A DNA stretch of 64,000 nt, from contig UQXH01000006.1 of assembly GCA_900545025.1 (NCBI GenBank), positions 27,090 through 91,089 on the forward strand, given 5' to 3'. This document shows positions 25,502 to 33,728 of this stretch, in pieces. The notes beneath the pieces are model-generated. The model was not told where the DNA came from. It worked only from the letters and a program-made list of their open reading frames with translations, and did not search any database. Positions within the stretch are counted from its first letter, which is position 1. Each line of letters opens with the position of its first letter. A program made the translations under genes and the position numbers. This DNA comes from an uncultured Phascolarctobacterium sp. GTDB taxonomy: Bacteria > Bacillota > Negativicutes > Acidaminococcales > Acidaminococcaceae.

Positions 25502-26380
25502 GTGAACTATTCTCCTTTGCGTTACCCTGGAGGTAAGAGTAAAATTGTCCCTTTAATCCGTCTTATTATGGCAAAGGCTGAAGAATCCAGGGATATATAT
25601 ATTGAACCTTTTGCTGGGGGAGCTGGTGTTGCACTAAGTTTACTTATAGAAGGAACGGTAGATCAAATCGTTATAAATGACTATGATAAAGCCGTTTATT
25701 CTTTTTGGCGTGCATTGAAAGAGTCACCACAAGAGCTAATTCGACTTATTGAGCATACTCCTCTAACGATAGAAGAATGGAAACACCAGAAAAGCATTTA
25801 TTGTACACAGAACAAAAAATATTCTGTTGAATTGGGCTTTTCGGCATTTTATCTCAATCGAACAAACCGATCTGGCATCCTTAGCGCAGGACCCATAGGT
25901 GGGTACAATCAGACTGGAAATTATAGCATTAGTGCGCGCTTTAATCGAGAAGCATTGATTAGTAAAGTGCAAGAGATTGCTAAGTACAGATCACAGATAA
26001 CAGTATACAACAAGGAAGTCCGAAGTTTTATAAATGGTATAATTCCGAAATATCAAGAACATGCCTTTGTATATTTTGATCCCCCATATTATGAAAATGG
26101 GCAAAGGCTTTACAAAAACTTTTTCTCACCAACGGATCATTTTGACATTGCTCAAAGCATTATAACTGGCGTAATTTGTCCTTGGGTTATCACCTATGAT
26201 GATGTACCTGAACTACGAAAAATATATGCCAGCTTTGAGCAACGCCAATACAATTTGAATTATAGCGCCGCCAATAAAGGAAAGGGTTCGGAAATCATTA
26301 TTTTCAAATCTCATAACCTCTTACCATCACCAGACGAAGTAAGAAAATGTATGGGAGATTTCCAGCTCACAGAAGTATAA
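25502..26380 (+). CDS. DNA adenine N6-methyltransferase, Dam/D12 class
   Basis: 292 residues from the GTG at 25502, which follows AGAGGTG. Motifs in the D12-class order: RYPGGKSK at the N-terminus, SAM-binding EPFAGGAGVALSL (about residue 37), and catalytic FDPPYYENG (about residue 192). The protein would methylate adenine in a short DNA target. No restriction endonuclease of a standard type is adjacent; instead the next gene is an AAA/TOPRIM ATPase 17 bases on. Target sequence cannot be read. Confidence 0.88.
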   Translation: MNYSPLRYPGGKSKIVPLIRLIMAKAEESRDIYIEPFAGGAGVALSLLIEGTVDQIVINDYDKAVYSFWRALKESPQELIRLIEHTPLTIEEWKHQKSIYCTQNKKYSVELGFSAFYLNRTNRSGILSAGPIGGYNQTGNYSISARFNREALISKVQEIAKYRSQITVYNKEVRSFINGIIPKYQEHAFVYFDPPYYENGQRLYKNFFSPTDHFDIAQSIITGVICPWVITYDDVPELRKIYASFEQRQYNLNYSAANKGKGSEIIIFKSHNLLPSPDEVRKCMGDFQLTEV

Positions 26381-26397
26381 GCAAGGAGTAAGGGATA

Positions 26398-28059
26398 ATG
26401 TATAAAAAAATACACATTAACGATTTTCGGCTTTTCCAAAATCAAACATTACTTCTTGGAAAATACTTGACTGTTTTAAGTGGGAGAAATTCTACTGGAA
26501 AGTCTACAATATTAGGTATGATTGCAAACTCAGGGGAACTTAAGAAAAAGGATGGGGTTACTTATTCTTTAAAGCCTTTTCGTGCAGAATTTAGTGAATT
26601 GTTTAAGGGCAGCAGGCGGTTCGACCAGATTGGCCCAGATCGTTTCATAATTACTCTAAGTGATGAAAACGGCAATGAAATAGATTATCGAAGTTTTAGA
26701 ACCGCATGGCAGACCAAAGATAAATATCGAAAGAAAGTTTCTACCGAAGCAGCCGAAAAAGAAAAAGCTCCACACGAAGAACGTTTCAGAGTAATTCCGT
26801 TCAAAAAGCTTGATGATGGAAAGAAAACTGAAGCAAAATTTAATTACCCCGTCCTTTACTTGGGCTTGTCTCGTCTTTTCCCTATTGGTGAGTCTCAGGA
26901 TGGTTCTATTTCTACCAAAGCGATCTCTTTCAAATCTGAAGAACATCGTACATGGTTTGTTGAAAAATATAAAAGCATTTTGTCGATGCAAACCGATGTG
27001 CAGGCGGTTACAAATTATTCTATCGGAGAAACAGATAAAAAGAGCGGTATAGGTATCAGTACAGACTATTATGATTATTTGACTAATTCGTCTGGTCAGG
27101 ATAATCTTGGTCAAATTCTTTTGGCATTACTATCGTTTAGAAAACTTAAGGAAGAACAGGGTGATTTGTGGAACGGCGGTATTTTGCTTATTGATGAAAT
27201 TGATGCGACACTTCATCCGGCCGCACAAAGCAAACTGATAACTCTGCTCACCCAAGAAGCCAGAAATAATGGTATTCAAATCGTAATGACTACTCATAGT
27301 CTTAGTTTTTTGCGGGATATTTGTATGCAAACCGCATATAATAATCATGGTGATGTGAACAATAAGGTTGAGCTTTATTATTTGACTAACGCCAATAGAA
27401 AATTGGAAATAAAGCGCAATCCCACTTTCACAGAGATTGAGAGCGATTTAATGATTATGTCAGCGGTTCAAAATAGCAATAAAACTAAGTTATATTCTGA
27501 AGACGCGGAAGCAAGATGGTTTTTGAAATATCTTGTTCCGGATTATCTGGTATATGTTGACGAACTCGAAATTACGATTGGTTGCGACCAACTAATAAAC
27601 CTTTATAGCGCTGATTTACAGTATTTTGGCAATACCCTCATTGTCTTTGATGGGGATGTTACGGAAAAGCAATTAAATAAAATACCAAAAGCTATGCGAG
27701 ATAGTCTTGGAAACATTCTTAAACTTCCTGGGGAGAAAAGTCCAGAAGAATTATTGTATGAGTATCTTTTATCCCTCGACTCTGATCATGACTTTTGGTC
27801 AGGTGGTGCTCAAAGAGTAGGTTTTACATGGGACTATTTTAATGAGCATGGTCCGAAATCAGCTGCCTACAACCAAGAAAAGGATCGAGAAAAGTGTAAA
27901 AAGTGGTTTATTGATCATCGGCAATTTTTTGAAAGTACGAAATTGATGGATTTTTGGAAAAGAGATAATGCCATACTTGTACAGCAATTTAGAGAAGAAT
28001 TTCGCATTGCCCATAACCATATTGCCAAACGAACAATGGCTATGCCAATAGAAGAATAA
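26398..28059 (+). CDS. AAA ATPase with OLD-like TOPRIM region
   Basis: 553 residues. The N-terminal half is an SMC/Rad50-like AAA_15/AAA_21 ATPase: Walker A GRNSTGKST (about 29-37), then Walker B GILLIDEIDATLHP (about 261) and a switch His in MTTHSLSFL. The later part has YSEDAEARWFLKYL (about 365) and LIVFDGDVTEK (about 415), spaced like the Glu and Asp-x-Asp of a TOPRIM nuclease as in OLD-family proteins. GGAGT-like AAGGAG precedes the start. With the methylase and small protein upstream it looks like an antiphage module. The TOPRIM call is moderate. Confidence 0.75.
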   Translation: MYKKIHINDFRLFQNQTLLLGKYLTVLSGRNSTGKSTILGMIANSGELKKKDGVTYSLKPFRAEFSELFKGSRRFDQIGPDRFIITLSDENGNEIDYRSFRTAWQTKDKYRKKVSTEAAEKEKAPHEERFRVIPFKKLDDGKKTEAKFNYPVLYLGLSRLFPIGESQDGSISTKAISFKSEEHRTWFVEKYKSILSMQTDVQAVTNYSIGETDKKSGIGISTDYYDYLTNSSGQDNLGQILLALLSFRKLKEEQGDLWNGGILLIDEIDATLHPAAQSKLITLLTQEARNNGIQIVMTTHSLSFLRDICMQTAYNNHGDVNNKVELYYLTNANRKLEIKRNPTFTEIESDLMIMSAVQNSNKTKLYSEDAEARWFLKYLVPDYLVYVDELEITIGCDQLINLYSADLQYFGNTLIVFDGDVTEKQLNKIPKAMRDSLGNILKLPGEKSPEELLYEYLLSLDSDHDFWSGGAQRVGFTWDYFNEHGPKSAAYNQEKDREKCKKWFIDHRQFFESTKLMDFWKRDNAILVQQFREEFRIAHNHIAKRTMAMPIEE

Positions 28060-28227
28060 AAAAGGGAGCGCCACCACCGGACCACTTTGATCTGATGTTG
28101 ACGATCCCATTTTGCTTGACAAAAGGTGAAAATCCGGCATTTTTCCTATGTAGAAACGCCCTGCCAATCATACTGTCCCTACACAAAAAAGCCGCCATAA
28201 GCGTTTTTTCGCCTGTTGTATAAAGAA
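28060..28227. other. Gene-free stretch between ATPase gene and IS200 element
   Basis: No gene or clear regulatory signal. Short sequences such as AAAAAAGCCGCC...GCGTTTTTT could form a weak hairpin. Probably residue of the old mobile element. Confidence 0.4.
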
Positions 28228-28276
28228 AACCTCGCGCTATGCGCGTGGTTCAGGAAAGCTTATAGCTATGCAAAGA

Positions 28277-28339
28277 AAAAGCCTCCTTTGATAAAATAAG
28301 TACAGCTTCCCAGCTGCACAAAAATCAAAGGAGGCTTTT
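28277..28339 (+). repeat. Inverted repeat hiding the transposase ribosome binding site
   Basis: AAAAGCCTCCTTTGAT (28277-28292) pairs with ATCAAAGGAGGCTTTT (28324-28339). The right arm contains the AAAGGAGG site of the transposase gene, so the structure would block its translation, a known feature of IS200. Confidence 0.8.
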
Positions 28340-28342
28340 GTC

Positions 28343-28654
28343 ATGTCAGACATAAAAACTTTATCACATATAACATGGAGATGCAACTATCATATAGTAT
28401 TTGCTCCCAAGTACAGAAGAATGATAATATACGGGAAAATAAAAAGTGATATAGGAAAGATATTAAGAAAACTGTGTGAGAGAAAATCAGTAATAATACT
28501 GGAAGCCAGTGCATGTCCAGACCATATACATATGTTAGTAAGTATCCCACCAAAATACGCAATATCAGATTTCATAGGATATTTAAAAGGGAAAAGTTCA
28601 CAGGAAGATAGAATAAGCGATCAGTTAGTTAAAAAAATTAATAGATCCATTTAA
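28343..28654 (+). pseudogene. tnpA: IS200-type TnpA transposase, internally deleted
   Basis: 103 codons against about 150 in complete copies. The HUH motif PDHIHMLVSIPP is intact. After FIGYLKGKSS the sequence jumps to QEDRISDQL, the family's C-terminus, so about 40 codons with the catalytic Tyr helix are missing. One extra base then shifts the end, so that the conserved terminal DPF is out of frame. It cannot cleave DNA alone but may still be moved by a complete relative. Confidence 0.85.
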
Positions 28655-28801
28655 AAAGTAAGGAAAAAGAAAAGAGCCCCTTTTAAGGAGCAGCAGGTAA
28701 ATAATGTGCAGCTGGAGAGCTTTTGCGGTGATACTTTAGTATCGGCTGGTAAAAAGGCTTCTAGCCGCAGAGCAAACCACCCGTTATACGGGTGGTTCTG
28801 A

Positions 28802-29692
28802 TTATTGCTGCAATAAGATATCTGCCGTAGAGCCGGCAGAAATATCTTCCGGTTTTGCTGCGGAAAAAATAGTCACAGTCATCTTATCAACTGACTGGAT
28901 ATAACCGGGAAAGGGAGGGTAATCGTTTACATGGATAGTAACAGGCTGCTGAGGCTGCAGTTCTTTTGCTAAAGCGGCATCAACAGTAAGCGTTATGGTG
29001 CAGGTATCAGTTGCAGTTATGGAGAGTATTTTCTGACCGGCCTGCGCGGTGGCATTGTTCTCGGCTGATTTTTCTGTAATAATGCCGGTACATGAACTTA
29101 CAGCTTCATTTTGCAGCTGTTTTGCACGCAAGGCTTTTTGCTCAGCCTGCAGCTGTTCTATTAATTGCATCTGTGAGCTTATTGCTTCCGGGGATGAAGG
29201 CCTAAGCAGTATATTGTGCTGGCTGGCAGACTGCAAAGCTGCTTGAGCCGCGGCTAATTCTGCCTTAGCTGCCTGGGCCTGGCGGCGCGGAATAGCACCT
29301 TGAGCCAGCAGTTTATCCATTTTATCGGCTTTTTGACGCGCTGCTTCATAATTAGCCTGTGCTGTAGATAAATCTCCGGGTGATGTTCCGGCAGCGGGTT
29401 CTTCCATACTTTTTAAATCTGCCTTAGCTTTAGCCAGCTTAGTTGTAACAGTTTCTTCCTGCTTGTCAGTAGTTTCGTCGTTAATGGCAAATAACGGCTG
29501 CCCTTTGCTGATACGCTCGCCCTGCTCGCTGATCAGGCCAAGAATGGTGCCAGAGGCAGGAGCTTCGACCGTGTACGTGGGAATGTCTATCTTGCCGCTG
29601 CCGAGTTTCTGTCCGGCAGGTTGTTTATTGCTGCTGCAGCCGCAGATAGCCAAGGCGGCAATAAGCAGCAGAGTTAAAATTATTCTTTGCAT
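28802..29692 (-). CDS. HlyD/MFP-type periplasmic adaptor lipoprotein
   Basis: 296 residues from the ATG at 29692, ten bases after AAGGAG. Lipobox AICGC follows a signal peptide. The protein has a biotinyl-lipoyl-like start (YTVEAPASGTILGLISEQGE), a long alpha-helical hairpin rich in Ala/Gln/Lys (about 90-190) and a beta-barrel end. Such adaptors link an inner-membrane exporter to the envelope. Here neither ABC nor RND partner is adjacent, and an IS200 element sits directly after the stop codon. The end may have been altered by the insertion. Confidence 0.78.
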   Translation of the reverse strand: MQRIILTLLLIAALAICGCSSNKQPAGQKLGSGKIDIPTYTVEAPASGTILGLISEQGERISKGQPLFAINDETTDKQEETVTTKLAKAKADLKSMEEPAAGTSPGDLSTAQANYEAARQKADKMDKLLAQGAIPRRQAQAAKAELAAAQAALQSASQHNILLRPSSPEAISSQMQLIEQLQAEQKALRAKQLQNEAVSSCTGIITEKSAENNATAQAGQKILSITATDTCTITLTVDAALAKELQPQQPVTIHVNDYPPFPGYIQSVDKMTVTIFSAAKPEDISAGSTADILLQQ

Positions 29693-29701
29693 ATTATTCA
29701 T

Positions 29702-30004
29702 TCTCCTTGCATTAAATATAGCACAGCTGCAAAGAAAAATGAACTATAGGACAAATGTTTTATACAGAAATTCCTGCTGATGTTTGAAAAAGACAAGAAT
29801 ATTTTACAATATGGAAGAAAAGGTAAAAATCACTGTATCAAAAGTAACAAAAAGTTCACTCAAAGGGAGTTACAAAAAAATAAAATTTTAGTATAATAGA
29901 TTGTAGAAAAATAAATTTACTTTTCTGTAAATCGGCGCTGATTTATTTACTGTACAGAATATACAGTATTTTGTTTTCAAATGATTTTTTATAGGAGTTT
30001 TACT
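29702..30004 (+). promoter_or_regulatory. Intergenic region with promoter and dyad before radical SAM gene
   Basis: A TATAAT at 29892-29897 has a TTACAA at 29870-29875 (16-base spacer). Further down ACTGTA and TACAGT form a 19-base dyad at 29949-29967 around a CTGTACAG core, a possible operator. A TAGGAG site precedes the ATG at 30005. I see no small gene. Confidence 0.5.
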
Positions 30005-30904
30005 ATGTTTTTTGATACCTATGACACACCGGTTTTCAGACCACCAAGTGAAGCGCGCAGCTTTATTTTAAGAGTTACCAGGGGCTGCGCTCATAATAAA
30101 TGTACTTATTGTAATATGTATAGGGGCGTTCCTTTCCAGATTTTATCTGATGAGGAAATTTCCAGGCAGATTGCTCTTGCCGTACATTATGGCAAGGAAT
30201 CTGTACGACGTGTTTTTCTTGCTGACGGTGATGCGTTAGTGCTGCCGACAGTCAAGCTCTTAAAAATATTGCAGGCCTTGCGCGAAAACTTCCCCAAGCT
30301 GCAGCGTGTTGCCTCTTATGCTGCTCCCAAGGATATCCTGCGCAAGAGCGAGGAGGAGCTGCGTCAGCTGAAAGAAGCGGGACTGCAGCTGCTGTATTAT
30401 GGTATGGAGACCGGCGATGATATTACGCTGAAAGCTGTCAACAAAGGCGTCGATGCTGCCGAGGCGATTGAAGCCGGCAGACGCGTGACCGCCAGCGGTA
30501 TGAAACTTTCGCTGATGGTTATTCTGGGTCTGGCGGGCAAAGAAGGTTCTCAGCGTCATGCTCTGGAAACAGCTAAGGCTATCAATATTATTCAGCCGAC
30601 TATGTTAAGCGCTTTATGTCTGATGCTGTATCGCGGCAGTGAGCTTTTGGACCAGTTTGAAAATGGCGAGTTTGATCCGCTTTCTCCCCAGGGACTGATG
30701 GAAGAACTGCATTTAATGATGCAGCATATTGATTTGCCGCAGGATAAGCATTGCCTGTTCCGCAGCAATCATGTGTCTAATTATGTACAGCTGGCGGGAA
30801 CACTGCCTAAGGATAAGGACAGACTGCTGCGGGAGATTGCTTATAGCGCGCAGCAGTTAGGAAAACTGAAAAGCTGGGACGTTTATAATAATACTGAATA
30901 CTAA
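30005..30904 (+). CDS. Radical SAM protein, Elp3/B12-binding-like
   Basis: 299 residues from the ATG at 30005. The 4Fe-4S motif is C-x3-C-type with RGCAHNKCTYCNMYRGV (about residue 27-43), followed by FLADGDALVL and the later LYYGMETGDDITLKAVNKG segment, as in the radical SAM proteins that resemble coproporphyrinogen/Elp3 enzymes. No second domain such as TRAM or B12 binding is visible. The substrate is unknown. The next gene begins 13 bases after the stop. Confidence 0.85.
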   Translation: MFFDTYDTPVFRPPSEARSFILRVTRGCAHNKCTYCNMYRGVPFQILSDEEISRQIALAVHYGKESVRRVFLADGDALVLPTVKLLKILQALRENFPKLQRVASYAAPKDILRKSEEELRQLKEAGLQLLYYGMETGDDITLKAVNKGVDAAEAIEAGRRVTASGMKLSLMVILGLAGKEGSQRHALETAKAINIIQPTMLSALCLMLYRGSELLDQFENGEFDPLSPQGLMEELHLMMQHIDLPQDKHCLFRSNHVSNYVQLAGTLPKDKDRLLREIAYSAQQLGKLKSWDVYNNTEY

Positions 30905-30917
30905 TTTCTGAGGGAAG

Positions 30918-31607
30918 GTGAGTGTGTTGCTGAAAAAGTGGCTGGCTTTAATAGCTGTAGCGAGTATATTTGCCCTGCCCCTGTCTGCGGATGCCAAAAC
31001 CTATACCCGAGGTGATCATGATTGGAAAATCAAGGTGGCGCAGCAGAAATTGCAGACATTGGGCTATTTAAAAGAGAAGCCCAGCGGCGATCTGACTGCT
31101 GCTACTGAAGATAGTTTAAAGAAATTCCAAAAGAATAATAAATTAAAAACCAATGGTAAGCTGGATGATAAAACTTATCAGAAGCTGAACTGGGCAGCCT
31201 TTACCAGAGAGGGGATTCAGAAGGTAAAGGGTAAGGATATCGTGAAGACTGCCGCTAAGTTTAAGGGTGTGCCCTATAAATTCGGCGGTACTACGCCTAA
31301 GGGCTTTGATTGTTCTGGCTACGTTCAGTATGTGTTTAAAAAACAGAACGCAGAGCTGCCGCGCAGCGCCGATGTACAGGTGCTGGAAGGTATCTTTGTC
31401 CTGCAGAAGGATTTGAAACCGGGAGATCTGGTATTCTTTTCTACTTATGCTCCGGGTGCTTCCCATGTAGGCATTTATGCCGGCAGCGGCAAGTTCTGGA
31501 GTGCTTCTACTTCTAAGGGCGTCGTGCTGTCGTCTTTGCAGGACAGCTATTGGAAATCAAGATACTACGGTGCGCGCCGCGTATTGATAGAAAACGGCGA
31601 AGCATAA
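30918..31607 (+). CDS. NlpC/P60 endopeptidase with peptidoglycan-binding domain
   Basis: 229 residues from GTG at 30918; the true start may be the GTG at 30924 or the TTG at 30927, which are better spaced from AGGGAAGG. Signal peptide, then a PG_binding_1 domain (DWKIKVAQQKLQTLGYL, about 35-92), then an NlpC/P60 domain with the catalytic Cys in FDCSGYVQYVF and His in ASHVGIYAGSG. Exported cell-wall peptidase that cuts stem peptides. Possibly in one unit with the upstream radical SAM gene by spacing, though the functions differ. Confidence 0.88.
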   Translation: MSVLLKKWLALIAVASIFALPLSADAKTYTRGDHDWKIKVAQQKLQTLGYLKEKPSGDLTAATEDSLKKFQKNNKLKTNGKLDDKTYQKLNWAAFTREGIQKVKGKDIVKTAAKFKGVPYKFGGTTPKGFDCSGYVQYVFKKQNAELPRSADVQVLEGIFVLQKDLKPGDLVFFSTYAPGASHVGIYAGSGKFWSASTSKGVVLSSLQDSYWKSRYYGARRVLIENGEA

Positions 31608-31653
31608 TACATAAAGATGATGAAGAGCATGGTATTTGAGGAGGGTTTTATTT

Positions 31654-33537
31654 ATGATTCGTGAACGGCGTAATAAGGAAAAACTTGCTTCCTATTACAA
31701 GAAATTTATGGAAGAGGGTATTATCGACCCTAACGTACATCCTTGGGTAGCTGAATCCTGGCAGCGCTGCCGGGCTATGAACCTGCCCCATGAAACAATG
31801 CCGAAAATCAATAAGCTCAGCAGGGAGGAAATTATCGAGCACCAGAAAACTCACGAATTTATTGTTAAATATGTTGATGGACTGTATGAACAGAGCAAGC
31901 AGCATTTTAATATTCATAATCTGAGTATGCTTTTGATTGATGAAGGCGGTTATGTTATCAAGAACTATGCGCTGCCTTTTTTCCAGCGTGTTATTGAAGA
32001 TATCCAGGGTATGCGTGTACTGGAAGAGGATGTGGGTACCTCAAGTATCAGTATTGCCCGTGAGCATAATGTACCATTTTTGATGTTTGGGCCGGAAATG
32101 TGGATTAAAGACAGTCATTCCGGTGATGCATGCAGTGCTCCTATCTATGTGAACGGTAAAATCAGGTATATTATTTCTTTCTTTTCCTTGGATCAGAATG
32201 ACCTGCCCTATGATTTGCTGCTGAGCCTCTTGATGACGATGAAATATTCCATTGAGCAGCATCTTTCCATGCTGGAAAGCTGGAGCATTAACCAGATTAT
32301 GATGGAACAGCTGCCTATTTCTGTATATTGGATTGGCAAAAATGCTAAGATTAAATACTGCAATGAAAACGGCAGAAAACGTCTGGATGGTAAGGAAGAG
32401 CTGGAGGATGTCTTCCTGAATTATGAGCACATCCCCATTAAGAAAGCCTTACAGGGAGTTCCGACCTATCGCCGTGAGATTACCTGGATAACTCAGGACC
32501 GCACTTATGAAGATATTACTACCGTTATGCCGATCAAGGTTGGCAGCGAGGTAGAAAGTGCGCTGGTGCTTTCCATGTCTATCGAAGATTTGAAGACTAC
32601 TATTGCCCATGCTACCGGTTACAGCTCCCGTTACAGTCTGTACAGCATGGTAGGCGAGACTAGTGAATTCTTGGCGTTGCAGCATAAGGCGACCCGTGTA
32701 GCGCGTACTGACCATAATATCCTGCTGCAGGGAGAGCCTGGTACCGGCAAACAGCGCCTGGCCCATGGTATCCATCAGGCCAGCTCCCGTGCTGCTGCGC
32801 CGCTTATCGTAGTAAAATGCTCTAATGCGCCCATGGAAGAACTGGAAGAAGAATTTTTCGGACATATGGACGGCGACCAGCCGTTGGCAGGTAAGTTGGA
32901 GCTTTCCCTTGGCGGCACCCTGTTCCTGGATGAGGTTGAAAAGCTGCCGGTAGAGATGGGCGACAAGCTGGCAGATGCGCTTACTCACGGCATCGTTAAT
33001 AAAAAGACCGGCATTACCAAGAAATTTAATGTACGTGTTATTGCTGCCTGCGATTCTAATTTGAAGCGTCTGGCTGATAAGGGTTTGTTCTCTCGCAAGC
33101 TGTATGAGCTGGTGCTGGATACTACCATGCGCGTGCCGCCGCTGCGCGAGCGTGTCAAAGATATCGAGGTCATTGCTACCCATATCCTTGCAGAAATGTC
33201 TGCACAGCATAATCTGCCGCCTAAGAAGTTGTCGCCGGAGGCAGTGGGCATGCTCTTAAGCTGCAGCTGGCCCGGCAATATCAAGCAACTGCAGGGAGTA
33301 ATCGAGCAGGCGTTCTTCCACACTCCCGGAAGCATCATCGAAGCAGAAAATATCAAGCTGCCCGGTGACCGTACTTTGGAAAAATCCTGGAAATATGATA
33401 AAGAATCCTTTATTGCAGCTTGGAAATCTGCCGGCGGCAATATCAGCAAGCTGGCTAATATGCTGGATGTAAGCCGTGTAACCTTATATCGTTACCTGAA
33501 AAAATATGGTTTAGGCCCCAAGCACAAAGAGGATTAG
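31654..33537 (+). CDS. Enhancer-binding-protein-like regulator without GAFTGA
   Basis: 627 residues from the ATG at 31654, behind GAGGAGGG. Order: AcoR-type N-terminal sensor region with a GAF-like domain (about 60-205), PAS-like domain (about 210-315), AAA domain (about 330-550) and Fis-type helix-turn-helix (NISKLANMLDVSRVTLYRYLKK). Walker A GEPGTGKQ and Walker B GGTLFLDEVEKLP are intact. The loop that carries GAFTGA in sigma-54 activators is replaced by EEFFGHMDGDQPLAGKLEL. It therefore probably does not act on sigma-54 but like TyrR or DhaR on sigma-70 promoters. Ligand and targets unknown. Confidence 0.85.
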   Translation: MIRERRNKEKLASYYKKFMEEGIIDPNVHPWVAESWQRCRAMNLPHETMPKINKLSREEIIEHQKTHEFIVKYVDGLYEQSKQHFNIHNLSMLLIDEGGYVIKNYALPFFQRVIEDIQGMRVLEEDVGTSSISIAREHNVPFLMFGPEMWIKDSHSGDACSAPIYVNGKIRYIISFFSLDQNDLPYDLLLSLLMTMKYSIEQHLSMLESWSINQIMMEQLPISVYWIGKNAKIKYCNENGRKRLDGKEELEDVFLNYEHIPIKKALQGVPTYRREITWITQDRTYEDITTVMPIKVGSEVESALVLSMSIEDLKTTIAHATGYSSRYSLYSMVGETSEFLALQHKATRVARTDHNILLQGEPGTGKQRLAHGIHQASSRAAAPLIVVKCSNAPMEELEEEFFGHMDGDQPLAGKLELSLGGTLFLDEVEKLPVEMGDKLADALTHGIVNKKTGITKKFNVRVIAACDSNLKRLADKGLFSRKLYELVLDTTMRVPPLRERVKDIEVIATHILAEMSAQHNLPPKKLSPEAVGMLLSCSWPGNIKQLQGVIEQAFFHTPGSIIEAENIKLPGDRTLEKSWKYDKESFIAAWKSAGGNISKLANMLDVSRVTLYRYLKKYGLGPKHKED

Positions 33538-33548
33538 ACTGAATTTTA

Positions 33549-33585
33549 AAACTGCTGTAGACATTGGGTCTGCAGCAGTTTTTTT
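33549..33585 (+). terminator. Terminator of regulator gene
   Basis: AAACTGCTGTAGA / TCTGCAGCAGTTT stem (one G.U) with T run. Confidence 0.88.
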
Positions 33586-33728
33586 CTGCGGCAGCTGTTG
33601 TAAGATGTTGCATAATCTTTAAAATTATTTTCTGACGTTAGAAAAATTTGACGAATAATCTGTTCCGTTTTACAATAAAAAGGATTGATTAAAATTTTAT
33701 TGCGTAGCTTATTATAGGAGTGCATTAG

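Larger units (their letters stand above)
28228..28797 (+). mobile_element. IS200/IS605-type element, internally deleted
   Basis: Left end hairpin AACCTCGCGC / GCGCGTGGTT around TAT (one T.T mismatch, typical of the subterminal hairpins) at 28228-28250, and right end hairpin AACCACCCGT / ACGGGTGGTT around TAT at 28775-28797. Between them lies one small transposase gene with an internal deletion. There are no terminal inverted repeats or target duplications, as expected for this family. The right end abuts the stop codon of the efflux adaptor gene. Confidence 0.85.

Noticed and set aside
28060..28227. Small gene after the AAA ATPase
   Set aside because: No open frame with start and ribosome site; looks like remnant sequence.
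20992..28800. Direct repeats (att sites) bracketing the island
   Set aside because: I looked for a second copy of the tRNA-Gly 3' end near the IS200 end and saw none.
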